From Halobacteria archaeon AArc-dxtr1 (lineage in GTDB: Archaea; Halobacteriota; Halobacteria; Halobacteriales; Natrialbaceae): a stretch of DNA of 64,000 nucleotides. Below, in pieces: positions 52,090 through 61,655 of this stretch. The position numbers and the translations under genes are program-made. How positions within the stretch are numbered: position 1 is the stretch's first letter; every line of letters begins with the position of its first letter. Where the stretch lies: positions 1,474,217 through 1,538,216 of the forward strand of contig JAOPJY010000001.1 in assembly GCA_025517425.1 (NCBI GenBank). The letters run 5' to 3'. The notes beneath the pieces were generated by a model. It worked only from the letters and a program-made list of their open reading frames with translations, did no database searches and was not told the origin of the DNA.

Positions 52090-55000
52090 CTACATGAAGT
52101 CTTCAATACCCGACTGTTTGTTCTTGTCATTCTCGAAAATACTCTCGAGAGCCTTTTCTAAGACCTCGAGGCGCTGTTTCGTGTAATCTCGACAGTCGTA
52201 CTCGTCAGCGACGTTGATCGCTGTCTGCATGTACTTGTTCACCGAGCCCTTGTGGACGGTGAGGTTGACCCGACCACCACACTCCCGGCAGTCACCGGTC
52301 AGGGGCATCCGACGGAACTTCTCGCCACAGTCGAGACAGCGGGTTTCCTGGCGAGAGAAGGCGCGTAGGTTGCCGATCAGGTCCGGGAGGAAGTGGTACT
52401 CGATGACTCGCTCTGCGACGTCGGTCTCGTCGACTGCCTCAAGCTTGCGTGAGAGTTCGAGCTGGGCGTCCATCTTGTCCATCATCGAGCCGAGCGTCTT
52501 GTACGCTGAGAGGTCCGGCCCCATCGCGATGTCGGTCGTATCGTGGGTGTGTTCGAAGCCGGTGTACTCGCCGTCGGTGCCGAGCGTGTCCTCACCGATC
52601 TGGATGTCGATCTCCTCGGGGTCTGCCTGCTCTAAGGTCTCGAGATAGAACTCGCGGGGATACTGGCTAACGATGTCCATATTGTGTGCCTCGTCGTCGA
52701 TTTCGGAGGGATCGATACGCGAGGACATGACGAGCGGCGCATCCATACGCCCCCCTCTCTTATCTGGCAAGAAACTGATACTGAAGTTCAATAGGCCATC
52801 CATGAGGAGCATCACACAATCTTCGTCACCATCACAGTTGCGGCGCTTCGCGGCGTGAAAGTACGGATGTGCGTATCCGACTGCGGCGCTCGTGAATCCA
52901 ATCACTCTTCCGACAGTTGCGGCGCTCGTGTGGGGTGCCATCCCGAAGACGAGCTCACCGACCAGCTCCTGGCGGTCCTCGATCTCGTAGAACGGCTCGA
53001 GGCCGTAGTACTGCTCGAGTAGATCGTCGATGAAGTTCGCGGTCTGCATCATGTGCTGGGCCGCGCCGTCGGAGAGCACGACGTCTTGGACGTTTAGCTC
53101 GACAAGCTGGTCCTCGTGGACGAGGGGTTCGCCGTGAATATCTTCCTCGTAGCCGAGTGCCTGCAGCTGGCCGACGTCGATGTCGAGCTCACTGGCTCGA
53201 ACCGAGGTCACGGGGAGGTCGGTCATGTCGTAGCGGACGGTGCCGTCTTTGAACGCCGAGACGTCGTGCTTGGCTCGCAAAACGCCCTTCTCGATGGGTT
53301 CGGGGACCTTCGTCGTCGACATCAGCCCCTTGACTCCCTTCAGGATCTCGAAGGCGTTCTCGCGCTCGCCGACCGATTCGAGGGCGTCGCGGTACTCGCC
53401 GTGGATATCGACCTCGCGATTCTCGACGCAGGTCGCTTCGATCTCACAGCGGCCGCACTCGACGCGGCCGGCGTCGTCGGGATCGACGCGCTGGTCGCAG
53501 TCGGGACACCGGTAGTCGGGTTTCGTCCGGGCGTCACACTCCGGGCAGCGGTTCTTGAACGTCTCCGTCTCGCAGTCGGGGCAGCGCTGGCGGCCGATCT
53601 GGACCTCGACGACGCCGGGGGTGTCGGACATCGTCTCGGCGTGTGTGGCGGCGTCGGCGACGTTTCGCTGCGTGCCGCCGGCTTCGCCGATGGGGAAAAG
53701 CGTGTGGACGGCGGGACTCAGATCTCGGCTCTCGGACTTCTCCGGGCGACCCATCCGGTTGCCGACGCGCGTTGGCGCGCGCTCTCGGACCGCGAAGGGG
53801 GCGACCTCGTTGACGGCCTCGATGGCGTTGTCGCCCGGTTCCTCGCCCTCGTGACTCCAGTTGTGCGCGCGCTGAGAGAGATCATCGTCGTCCCAAGTGC
53901 GCACGAGTTTGACGTCGGACTCGCCAAGAGCGCGGCCGCCAGCGGGTGCATCTGGTGGGCCCGCCTCAGACGCGCCGTCGGTCGCCGTCTGGCGGATCTC
54001 ACAGCCGAGCGTCCGAACGAACGGACGCCAGTCGTCGATCTCGAGTCGACCGTCGTCAGGGCGCTGGCGGTGTTCGATGACGATCGTTTCGAGCGCGCTA
54101 CGGGTATCCGCAGCGTACTCGAGGACGAGTGTGCCGTCGCCGACGTCAGCTGCGGCGTCGAAATCGGCGCCCTCGATCCAGCCGTCCGCGACCGCGTCTG
54201 CGAGGGCACAAAAGTCGCCTACCGAAAGGTCGTGCCAGAGGTAGGTGTACGTGGGGTGGAGCGGGGCATCGTACTTGCGTGCCCACTCCAGGACACGGTC
54301 GGCGTCGGGGTGCTCGAGGTCGATACTGGGATCGTCTTCGAACGCCTGAACGTCCGCGCCTGCCGCTTCGAGATCCTGAATCCACCACTCGGGAGTGTAA
54401 GAGGCGGGCGCGAGGGGGTGGTTGTTCTCGACGAACTCACCGTAGTTGACGAGGTACTCCCCGAGGTCCAGAATCTTCTCGACGCCGTTTCTGATCTCGA
54501 GAGCCTCCTCGGGGTCGTCTACCTGGCGAACGTCGCCGTTGGCGAGTTTGACGGTCGGACCCTCGATAGAGTCGACCGGGACGACACCGGCGGCCTTCCC
54601 GGGCCGTTCGGTCTTGATTTGAGTGCCGGTCGCGAGGAAGTCGTCGACGAGGTGCATCGCGGCGGGATGGACGCCTGCGGTCGCGAAGCCGTGGTTGCGC
54701 GCCCGACCGTACCGAAGGCGGAAGCCGCCGTTCGCACAGGGGTGTGAGAAGACGGGTCGGCCGGCGATCAGATCGCGGAGGAACTTCGTCGACTTCTCGA
54801 CGCGGGGCGGACCAGCCGGGTCGTCGGCGTCGGAATCGCCGTTCGTCGTCGCCCCTTCGTCATCGTCAGCGTGCTCGGTGTCCTCGTCGTCTTCACTCTC
54901 GCCCTCTCCGTCGGCTCCGCCTTCGTCGGCCCCGTCGGCGTCGCCAGCGTCGTCGCCGTAGGTGCCGTCGATCAGATCCTGAAGCCACGGCCAGTCGATC

Positions 55001-55794
55001 TCGTCCAAATTGCGGGTGTAGCGCTGGATCTTGGGTGCTTTGAGGGCGATCCCCTCAGCCATGACGAGACACATTCCGCCCCGGGCGTTGTTAGTGTCGA
55101 CGCGCTCGAGATCGCGGAAGCCCGAGACTTCCTCGTCGCCCGTCGCCTCCCCATCTAACATGATCGGGAGGTGTTTGGCGATGAATTTTGTCTCCTTGTC
55201 CTTGGGCGTATACTGCAGGCCGGTCTCCTTGTCGTAGAGGGCGACCTCTTCGGCGTAGCGCTCGACCTCGTCGTCGCGAGCGTCGTACTGGGAGAGCCCG
55301 ACGAGCGCACGGGTGTAGTCGGCGACGAGCACCGACAGCGCCTGGGCGGTCCCGCCAGCCGAGCGAATCGGCCCGGCGTAGTAGACGTTGACGAACTCGG
55401 AGCCGTCCCCGTTCTGTAACAGTTCGACCTTGTCGATTCCCTCGATTGGGGCTGCGACGACACCCTCCGTCAGGAGCGCGACCGCGGTCCGGACTGCACC
55501 CTCGACCTTCCCGGCTTTGGTCTCGTAGTCGCCGACTCGCCCCTCAGCGAAGTCTTCCGCGAGTTCGAGGGCGGCCTCCTCGCGGGACATCTCACCTTCG
55601 AGCTCGCGGACGCGCTCGGCGACGCCGTCGATACCGAGGATGTTCTCGACCCGGTCGGCCATGTCCTTCGCGACGGGGATCTCGACTTCGGGTTTCGGGT
55701 CCGCACCACGTTCTTTTGCTCGCTCTGCGACGTCGAACGCCTCGTCGAGCTGGGATTCGAGCCGCGAAAAGTACCGGGTGTCTTCCTCGCGCAT
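52090..55794 (-). CDS. polD2: DNA polymerase D (PolD) large subunit DP2
   Basis: A 1234-residue replicative polymerase catalytic subunit, found only in archaea. The double-psi barrel core and NCDGDEDCVMLLMDGLLNF carry the catalytic aspartates; this site, often invaded by inteins, is uninterrupted. Zinc modules are visible in the middle (CPDCETETF, CPECDARTK, CPDCDQRV) and at the C-terminus (CLDCGEKF, CRECGG). An acidic disordered insertion of ~55 residues (about 275-330) is species-specific. It is 1 nt downstream of the PPC gene, so likely co-transcribed. Confidence 0.98.
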   Translation of the reverse strand: MREEDTRYFSRLESQLDEAFDVAERAKERGADPKPEVEIPVAKDMADRVENILGIDGVAERVRELEGEMSREEAALELAEDFAEGRVGDYETKAGKVEGAVRTAVALLTEGVVAAPIEGIDKVELLQNGDGSEFVNVYYAGPIRSAGGTAQALSVLVADYTRALVGLSQYDARDDEVERYAEEVALYDKETGLQYTPKDKETKFIAKHLPIMLDGEATGDEEVSGFRDLERVDTNNARGGMCLVMAEGIALKAPKIQRYTRNLDEIDWPWLQDLIDGTYGDDAGDADGADEGGADGEGESEDDEDTEHADDDEGATTNGDSDADDPAGPPRVEKSTKFLRDLIAGRPVFSHPCANGGFRLRYGRARNHGFATAGVHPAAMHLVDDFLATGTQIKTERPGKAAGVVPVDSIEGPTVKLANGDVRQVDDPEEALEIRNGVEKILDLGEYLVNYGEFVENNHPLAPASYTPEWWIQDLEAAGADVQAFEDDPSIDLEHPDADRVLEWARKYDAPLHPTYTYLWHDLSVGDFCALADAVADGWIEGADFDAAADVGDGTLVLEYAADTRSALETIVIEHRQRPDDGRLEIDDWRPFVRTLGCEIRQTATDGASEAGPPDAPAGGRALGESDVKLVRTWDDDDLSQRAHNWSHEGEEPGDNAIEAVNEVAPFAVRERAPTRVGNRMGRPEKSESRDLSPAVHTLFPIGEAGGTQRNVADAATHAETMSDTPGVVEVQIGRQRCPDCETETFKNRCPECDARTKPDYRCPDCDQRVDPDDAGRVECGRCEIEATCVENREVDIHGEYRDALESVGERENAFEILKGVKGLMSTTKVPEPIEKGVLRAKHDVSAFKDGTVRYDMTDLPVTSVRASELDIDVGQLQALGYEEDIHGEPLVHEDQLVELNVQDVVLSDGAAQHMMQTANFIDDLLEQYYGLEPFYEIEDRQELVGELVFGMAPHTSAATVGRVIGFTSAAVGYAHPYFHAAKRRNCDGDEDCVMLLMDGLLNFSISFLPDKRGGRMDAPLVMSSRIDPSEIDDEAHNMDIVSQYPREFYLETLEQADPEEIDIQIGEDTLGTDGEYTGFEHTHDTTDIAMGPDLSAYKTLGSMMDKMDAQLELSRKLEAVDETDVAERVIEYHFLPDLIGNLRAFSRQETRCLDCGEKFRRMPLTGDCRECGGRVNLTVHKGSVNKYMQTAINVADEYDCRDYTKQRLEVLEKALESIFENDKNKQSGIEDFM

Positions 55795-55795
55795 A

Positions 55796-56215
55796 TCAGA
55801 GCCAGAGGTCGAGTTCGGTCGTCTCGTCGTATTCGCGCTCGAGGGAGGCGTCGAAGGCCCGCATGTAGACTTCGCCGGCCCAGACGGTCGCCTCGTTCAG
55901 GTGTCCTGCGAACGCCGCCCCGTCAGCGTCCGAGAGCACGGCGTGGGTGTGTGCAAACCGCTGCCCGTCTAAGAGCGAGACGTTTCCGACGCAGCTGGCG
56001 ACCTCGAGCGGTTCGTCGAACTCGATCGACGAGTACTCACAGGCGTCCTGATCGTAGAACCACAGTTCGGCGTCCTGTACCGCACCGAGTGCGGTGAACC
56101 AGGCGGCGTCGGCGTCGACCGCCGCGGCGAGCGCCTCGATCTCGGCCCGCCAGTCGGCCCCGGTCTCGAGGCGGGCGAGGTACTCTCCGTCCGTCTCGAC
56201 GGCGCGATAGTTCAT
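55796..56215 (-). CDS. PPC/DUF296-domain DNA-binding protein
   Basis: A 139-residue single PPC-domain (PCC, formerly DUF296) protein. RLETGADWRAEIEALAA and GNVSLLDGQRFAHTHAVLSD, with the HxH pair in HTHA, match the family. In plants PPC domains sit on AT-hook proteins; stand-alone archaeal copies form trimers and are thought to bind DNA or a metal. The ATG at 56215 is used; 12 further codons are open upstream. It is the upstream partner of polD2. Confidence 0.88.
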   Translation of the reverse strand: MNYRAVETDGEYLARLETGADWRAEIEALAAAVDADAAWFTALGAVQDAELWFYDQDACEYSSIEFDEPLEVASCVGNVSLLDGQRFAHTHAVLSDADGAAFAGHLNEATVWAGEVYMRAFDASLEREYDETTELDLWL

Positions 56216-56399
56216 ACCAGCGTACAGTGCGCGCCGGGCGAAAAAGTCCATCGGTCAGCGTCCGTGACTGGGACGACCAAGAACCAGCGGCAACTATCAG
56301 AGGCGCTACGCGCCGCCAGGAGCGGAAATTGGGGACGCGGCGGACGTTGTTCGGCGAGGGCGTAGAGGACTGTTGGGTGGAGGGCGTGCAGGGGCGAGA

Positions 56400-56561
56400 T
56401 TACCGCCAGTCCGACAGAGAGGGGGCATCGACGGCGCCCATCGAGAGCCACGCTCCGTCCGCGGAGATGTCCGCGATGACGTACTCCTCGCTCGAACCGG
56501 CCGCATCGATCGTCCCGACGATGGTGTCGTCTGCCGACGAGTGTGCGTGAGTCGTGGCCAT
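56400..56561 (-). CDS. DUF7556-like 53-residue protein
   Basis: A 53-residue protein, MATTHAHSSADDTIVGTID then EEYVIADISADGAWLSM and ending SLSDWR. The VIADIS...AWLSM...W ending fits a small haloarchaeal family I recall as DUF7556. Function is unknown. It is too short to be obvious and partly masked by longer frames. Confidence 0.75.
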   Translation of the reverse strand: MATTHAHSSADDTIVGTIDAAGSSEEYVIADISADGAWLSMGAVDAPSLSDWR

Positions 56562-56700
56562 GGTGAACAGTCACACATGACGACGTATAAACCCGTCGGA
56601 ACGGCCGTACTGGTCGTCTCGTGAGAGGTCGGTTAGGATCGGCGACCCGAACGCGCGTGAAACACTGGGTTTATACGGATTTTGGCCGTACGAGGGGGAC

Positions 56701-57552
56701 ATGAACGTAGCCGACGCGATGACGTCCGGTTCGGCGGTCGTGACCGTCGAGTTGCCGGGAACGAGAGGCGACGTCCTCGAGTACCTCCAAGAGCGATCGT
56801 TTTCCTCGGTTCCGGTGGTCAAACCGACCGACGACGGACTCGAGTACCGCGGGCTGGTCTCGCGGGATACGCTGATCGAACAGCCCGACGAGGACCAGCT
56901 CGTCATGCTGATGGACGACGTGCCGACGACGACGCGCGAGACCTCCCTCGAAGCGGTCGCACAGACGATGGTCGCAGAAGATGCCCGTCGAGTTCCCGTC
57001 GTCGACGGGGAGTTCGAGGGGATCGTGACGGTGACCGACGTGATCCACGCGATCGCCACGGGTGACCAGGAGACCGACGGAGAGGTCGCGTCTCACGCCA
57101 GCCAGAACGTAAACACGACCTACGAGGGCGCGCCCCTCCCCGTCGCCGAGCGCGAACTGTCCTACGCGAACGTCCCCTACACCGTCGCACTCGACGACGA
57201 CGGGCGTATGAGCGGCGTCTTAACCGAGGTCGACATCATCGACGTCGCCCGAATCGTCGAGGGCGAAGAGGAGACGGGGAACAACTTCCCCGACCAGGAC
57301 GCCGACTACTCCTGGGAAGGTATCAAGGGCGTCGGCAGCCGCTACCTCCCGACTCGGGACATCGAGATTCCAGCCGAACCGGTCCGGAAGTTCATGAGCG
57401 ACGACGTCGTGACCGTCTCACGACGGACCGCGATCCAGGAGGCCGCCCAGCGGCTGATCAGCAACGACATCGAGCAGATTCCGCTGGTCGCGGGCGACGA
57501 CCTCGTCGGCATCGTCCGAGATGTCGACCTGCTGTCGGCGCTGTACGAGTGA
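56701..57552 (+). CDS. Four-CBS-domain regulatory protein
   Basis: A 283-residue protein of two CBS pairs in tandem. The first pair begins VADAMTSGSAVVTVE and the second VRKFMSDDVVTVSRRTAIQEA; each has the usual V(V/P)VVD...G(I/L)VT pattern (RRVPVVDGEFEGIVT, QIPLVAGDDLVGIVR). CBS pairs bind adenosine nucleotides and sense energy state. It has no other domain, so it probably acts on a partner protein. It is followed by glyS after 37 nt. Confidence 0.93.
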   Translation: MNVADAMTSGSAVVTVELPGTRGDVLEYLQERSFSSVPVVKPTDDGLEYRGLVSRDTLIEQPDEDQLVMLMDDVPTTTRETSLEAVAQTMVAEDARRVPVVDGEFEGIVTVTDVIHAIATGDQETDGEVASHASQNVNTTYEGAPLPVAERELSYANVPYTVALDDDGRMSGVLTEVDIIDVARIVEGEEETGNNFPDQDADYSWEGIKGVGSRYLPTRDIEIPAEPVRKFMSDDVVTVSRRTAIQEAAQRLISNDIEQIPLVAGDDLVGIVRDVDLLSALYE

Positions 57553-57589
57553 GCACGAACGCGAGACCTGCGGAGACATCAATTCCACT

Positions 57590-59374
57590 ATGACACGAGC
57601 ACGCAACGAAGCGAGCGACGAGCCAGACACGGACGTCAGCGAGCAGCTGGTAGAGCTCGCGAAGCGTCGGGGGTATTTCTTCCAGTCGTCGGGCGCCTAC
57701 GGCGGCGTCGGCGGTTTCTACACGTTCGGACCACAGGGAGCAGCGCTGAAGGACAACGTCGAGGACGCCTGGCGCGACCGGTTCGCCCTCCAGGAGGGGA
57801 ACATGGAGATCGACGCGCCGACTATCATGCCCGAGCCGGTCTTCGAGGCATCGGGCCACTTGGACGGCTTCGACGACATGCTGGTCGAGTGCCCCGAGTG
57901 TGGCGAGAGCCACCGGGCCGACCACGTCGTCGAGGACGCAACCGACTACGAGGACGCCGAGAGCCTCCCCGTCACCGAAGTCGAGGACGTCATCGCGGAG
58001 TACGAACTCGTCTGTCCCAGCTGCGGAGCCGGGTTGGCCGGCCAGGCTGTCGAGGCCTTTAACCTCATGTTCGCGACGCAGATCGGCCCCGGCGACTCCC
58101 AGCCAGGCTACCTGCGACCCGAGACCGCCCAGGGGATCTTCGTCGAGTTCCCCCGACTCAAAGAGTACGCCCGCAACACGCTGCCCTTCGGCGTCACCCA
58201 GATCGGACGGGCCTACCGCAACGAGATCAGCCCGCGCCGGTCGATCATCCGCACGCGAGAGTTTACCCAGGCCGAACTCGAGTTCTTCGTCGACCCCGAC
58301 AGCGAGGGTCCCGACCTCGAGTCGGTCGCCGACGTCGAGGTAACGCTCTATCCCGCAAGCGAGCAGAACGCAGAGGGTGGGAGCGAGATCCGGACCACGA
58401 TCGGTGAGGCCGTCGAGGAGGGAATCGTCACGGACGAGTGGGTCGCCTACTTCCTCGGTGTCGCCAGACCGTGGTACGAGGCCGTCGGCGTCGACATGGA
58501 CCGGTTCCGGTTCCGCCAGCACCTCTCAGGCGAGCGCGCCCACTACGCCGCAGACTGCTGGGACGCCGAGGCCGAGATCGACGACAACTGGATCGAGCTC
58601 GCAGGATTCGCCCACCGCGGCGACTACGACCTCTCGAAACACGCCGAACACTCCGGCGACCGCTTTACCGTCTTCCGGCAGTACGACGAGCCCAAAACGG
58701 TCGAGCGCGCGACGGTCGACCCGGACATGAGCTACCTCGGACCGGAGTTCGGCGGCGACGCTCAGGCCGTGGTCGGGGCACTCGAGGAACTTGCAGAACA
58801 GGATCGGTCGGCGTTCGAGGGTGACACAGTCGACATTGATCTCGACGGCGACATCCACGGGATTCCCGTCGAAAAGACCGGCTTTTCGGTCGATGAGGAG
58901 ACCAAAGCCGGGGAACACATCGTCCCCCACGTCGTCGAACCCTCCTTCGGCGTCGACCGCCTCGTCTACACCGTCCTCCACCACGCCTACCGCGAGGATG
59001 AGGTTGACGGCGAGGAGCGCACCTTCCTCGAACTCGAACCGGCGATCGCCCCAACCTTCGTCGGCGTCTTCCCGCTGCAAAGCGACGACGAGCTGGAGGG
59101 ACAGGCCGAGGAGATCGCCACCGAACTCCGCGAGGCCGGGCTCTCCGTGACCTACGACGACTCGGGGAACATCGGCCGGCGCTACCGCCGCCAGGACGAG
59201 GTCGGGACGCCGTTTTGCGTGACCGTCGACTACGAGACGGTCGAACAGGAGCCGACGACGGTCACGGTTCGCGAGCGCGATTCGACCGCCCAGAAGCGCC
59301 TCCCGGTCGACGGCCTCGCCGAAACGCTGTCGGCGCTTCGCGAGGGCGAGGTCGCCTTCGAGGACGTGGCGTAG
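57590..59374 (+). CDS. glyS: Glycyl-tRNA synthetase (class II, archaeal type)
   Basis: A 594-residue alpha2-type glycyl-tRNA synthetase. FFQSSGAYGGVGGFYTFGPQG opens the class II domain; GYLRPETAQGIFVEF and FRNEISPR-like RAYRNEISPRRSIIRTREFTQ are motif 2, and VEPSFGVDRLVY contains motif 3. A zinc-binding insertion (VECPECGES and VCPSCGAGL) is seen near residues 95-140. The anticodon-binding domain forms the C-terminus. The ATG at 57590 (MTRARNEASDE) begins a short acidic leader. Confidence 0.97.
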   Translation: MTRARNEASDEPDTDVSEQLVELAKRRGYFFQSSGAYGGVGGFYTFGPQGAALKDNVEDAWRDRFALQEGNMEIDAPTIMPEPVFEASGHLDGFDDMLVECPECGESHRADHVVEDATDYEDAESLPVTEVEDVIAEYELVCPSCGAGLAGQAVEAFNLMFATQIGPGDSQPGYLRPETAQGIFVEFPRLKEYARNTLPFGVTQIGRAYRNEISPRRSIIRTREFTQAELEFFVDPDSEGPDLESVADVEVTLYPASEQNAEGGSEIRTTIGEAVEEGIVTDEWVAYFLGVARPWYEAVGVDMDRFRFRQHLSGERAHYAADCWDAEAEIDDNWIELAGFAHRGDYDLSKHAEHSGDRFTVFRQYDEPKTVERATVDPDMSYLGPEFGGDAQAVVGALEELAEQDRSAFEGDTVDIDLDGDIHGIPVEKTGFSVDEETKAGEHIVPHVVEPSFGVDRLVYTVLHHAYREDEVDGEERTFLELEPAIAPTFVGVFPLQSDDELEGQAEEIATELREAGLSVTYDDSGNIGRRYRRQDEVGTPFCVTVDYETVEQEPTTVTVRERDSTAQKRLPVDGLAETLSALREGEVAFEDVA

Positions 59375-59408
59375 TCGGATTCTGCGGGGGAGACGTTTCG
59401 GAAGGAAC

Positions 59409-60137
59409 TCACGAGCGTTCGTCTTCGACCTCTGCAACGTAGGTTTCAGTCTCCCTCGGAGTAGCGAATTCTCGAAAACTGAACGTTATTTTCGCAGTCG
59501 CCGGGGTATGTGAAACTCGGAAGAAGGTATAGACCCTTCCACCAGGAGGTTCTCCCCCTCCGCCAGCCCACGGATCGCCGACCCGGCAACAATAGATGTG
59601 GACTGTGTCATCGTTCTCGAGCCCGACTGCCTCGATTGCGATATTCTCGTCACCGCTCCATCTCCACGGGAAGACGATCAGGGCACTCGTTTCGAAATCG
59701 GTTTCTTCGATAAACGTCGGTTCATTCGCATCTTCAGGCCCGGTGAGCGGCGTATCGCCATCGAGGGCGCTGAGATTTAACCGATCTGTCGTCTCCTCGG
59801 TAATGATCGACACGCGGTTGTCGTCCGTTCTGTGATCGAGTTCCCAGTATCCGTCTTCGAGTAGCGTCGGCGTACCGGCGGTTGAATAGTGGGACGTCGT
59901 CCACGTTCCATACTCGATCTCGGTGAGTTTGTCCGGTGGCTCGGGGCACATCTCCTCCTGTGGTCGCATCTCCTCATCGTCGTTCTCGTCATCCCTGTTG
60001 CTGGTCTCGTCGTCATCGGGTTCGGCGGTGTCATCGTCGGACTGGTCGGGATCTACCCCTTGAATTTCATCGATACAGCCGCTCAGTCCCACGAGTGTGC
60101 CTGCACCAGTCATCGCAAGGACAGTACGACGTTTCAT
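59409..60137 (-). CDS. Tat-exported lipoprotein, unknown function
   Basis: A 242-residue secreted protein. The N-terminus MKRRTVLAMTGAGTLVGLSGC is a Tat-type signal with RR and a lipobox (LSGC), so Cys21 is the likely lipid-modified residue. An acidic Asp/Glu spacer (about 29-57) tethers a beta-rich domain (about 62-235) with one CC pair (IYCCRVG). No family is recognised. A minus-strand CTGTATAATTACT element ~27 nt upstream gives a leaderless promoter. Confidence 0.85.
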   Translation of the reverse strand: MKRRTVLAMTGAGTLVGLSGCIDEIQGVDPDQSDDDTAEPDDDETSNRDDENDDEEMRPQEEMCPEPPDKLTEIEYGTWTTSHYSTAGTPTLLEDGYWELDHRTDDNRVSIITEETTDRLNLSALDGDTPLTGPEDANEPTFIEETDFETSALIVFPWRWSGDENIAIEAVGLENDDTVHIYCCRVGDPWAGGGGEPPGGRVYTFFRVSHTPATAKITFSFREFATPRETETYVAEVEDERS

Positions 60138-60355
60138 AGTGGAAGGATTCAGTAATTATACAGTTATACTTTGGGGTCACTCAAATGGCGATTTTAGTTG
60201 GAAGAGGAACAATTGGGACGATCATGCAACTACTGCCGGGTATGGTGACAGGTGGTGGTCCATTTGCATACACACGAACCGCGTGGCACCCACCGCGACC
60301 GACCGGGGGAACCGTTTCGACGTACTGAAGGTCACATGCTCCAAGCACTCGGTAC

Positions 60356-60946
60356 ATGGCCGACGAACTGAAGCGACGGCTGGTCCACGCGAGCGGCGCC
60401 GGCCTCGTCGCGCTCTGGCTGCTCGCCCAGTCTCTCGAGGCGGGACTCACCTGGGCGCTGTTCGGCGCCCTGATGGTCGGCCTCTCGGTCGGCGTCCTCG
60501 TCCTCGAGTTCCTCCGGCTCCGGGTCGGCCTCGAGTGGTGGATCTACGAGAAGCTCACCCGCGAGTACGAGGCAGACCAGTTCGCCGGCTACGGCTACTA
60601 CATGCTGAGCATGACGGCCGTCGTGCTCGTCTTCCCGCCCGAGATTGCCCTCCCCGCGATGTTGATGCTCGCGATCGGCGACCCCGTAAGTGGGGCGGTC
60701 TCCGACGACACGCTCCGGCGGGTGAAAGGGGCCAAGGTACTCGTCACAATGTTCGTCGTGAGCGCCATGCTGGCCGCACCGTTCCTCGCCGAGTACCCCC
60801 AGGCCGTCGTGGCGGCCGCACTCGGCGCAACGCTGGCCGACGGCGTGACGGTTCGCATCGGCGACTACATCGTCGACGACAACCTGACGATCCCAATCTA
60901 CGCGGCCGTGCTGGCGTGGCTTGCGATCGAGTTCGTCCCTCTCTAA
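60356..60946 (+). CDS. Dolichol kinase/CTP-transferase-like membrane enzyme
   Basis: A 196-residue protein with about six membrane spans. GDPVSG and the later DGVTV segment are the CDP/CTP-binding motifs of the SEC59/CDP-diglyceride synthase group; VRRLVHASGAGL-like KRRLVHASGAG begins the domain. It probably phosphorylates dolichol or a related isoprenoid for protein glycosylation in the membrane. The ATG at 60356 is used. Its stop overlaps the convergent flavin-reductase stop by 4 nt. A 218-bp divergent gap precedes it. Confidence 0.85.
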   Translation: MADELKRRLVHASGAGLVALWLLAQSLEAGLTWALFGALMVGLSVGVLVLEFLRLRVGLEWWIYEKLTREYEADQFAGYGYYMLSMTAVVLVFPPEIALPAMLMLAIGDPVSGAVSDDTLRRVKGAKVLVTMFVVSAMLAAPFLAEYPQAVVAAALGATLADGVTVRIGDYIVDDNLTIPIYAAVLAWLAIEFVPL

Positions 60947-61569
60947 TCCAGTTCGAGTTCTTCCGTCCGCGCGTACGTCGTCCGTCCGAGGTGGCCGACG
61001 GCGTCGAGCTCCGAGGCGTCGATCAACTCGTTACTCGCCTCGTCTGAAATCGTCCCATGCGAAATCGCTCCGTCCGAGAGCACCCCGTCCACGACGTGGA
61101 CGGCGACGACCCGGCCGAACAGTAGCGTCCGGTCGCCGACGGCGAGGTCGTCGTGGTGGACGCACTCGAGCGTGACCGGCGCGTCCGCGACTCGAGGCGG
61201 ATCGATCCGATCGCAGGCGCCGCGTTCGACGCCGGCAACGTCGAACTCGCTTTCCTCGGGCGGGAGGTCGGCGGCGGTCGCGTCGGTCGCCTCGACCAGC
61301 GACGGGGTCACGAGATTGATCGCGAACGCACCGGTCTCGCGGGCATTTCGAAGCGTGTCCTTGGGTCGTCCGTCCTCCCGGTTTCCGATCGCGACTGCGA
61401 CGATGGGTGGCTCCGCGGAGACGTGCGTGTAGGCGCTGAAGGGGGCGAGGTTGTCGACGCCCGCGGCGCTCGTCGTACTGATCCAGGCGATCGGACGTGG
61501 CGAGACGACCGCAGAAAGAAGGTGGCCGGCTTCACCTGGAGAGAGGGAGTTGGCGTCGTAGGTGGGCAT
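60943..61569 (-). CDS. Flavin reductase-like FMN-binding protein
   Basis: A 208-residue flavin reductase-family protein. SPRPIAWISTTSAAGVDNLAPFS is split at the FMN-binding region and AINLVTPSLVEAT follows; the fold is an FMN-binding split barrel. It uses NAD(P)H to reduce FMN or to reduce a metal or substrate directly. The ATG at 61569 is chosen (MPTYDANSLS); the frame upstream to 61869 is not supported. It is not linked to an oxygenase here. Confidence 0.9.
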   Translation of the reverse strand: MPTYDANSLSPGEAGHLLSAVVSPRPIAWISTTSAAGVDNLAPFSAYTHVSAEPPIVAVAIGNREDGRPKDTLRNARETGAFAINLVTPSLVEATDATAADLPPEESEFDVAGVERGACDRIDPPRVADAPVTLECVHHDDLAVGDRTLLFGRVVAVHVVDGVLSDGAISHGTISDEASNELIDASELDAVGHLGRTTYARTEELELD

Positions 61570-61655
61570 ACTCGGACGGTTTTCGCGCGAGCGCCAAAGC
61601 GTTTGTCGCGGTAGGGGCGTCAGACCGGAAGCCACGGGGCTGGGAATCGCGCGGC

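Noticed and set aside
51864-52097. 77-residue plus-strand gene
   Set aside because: Arg/Ser-rich, no start context, and it overlaps the polD2 end.
53116-54747. 543-residue plus-strand frame inside polD2
   Set aside because: It lies opposite the conserved PolD large-subunit frame and has no recognisable motif.
52090-55794. Intein in polD2
   Set aside because: The NCDGDED site frequently used by inteins is continuous and the total length is normal.
60097-61047. 316-residue plus-strand frame
   Set aside because: Arg/Pro-rich out-of-frame reading of the dolichol kinase-like gene.
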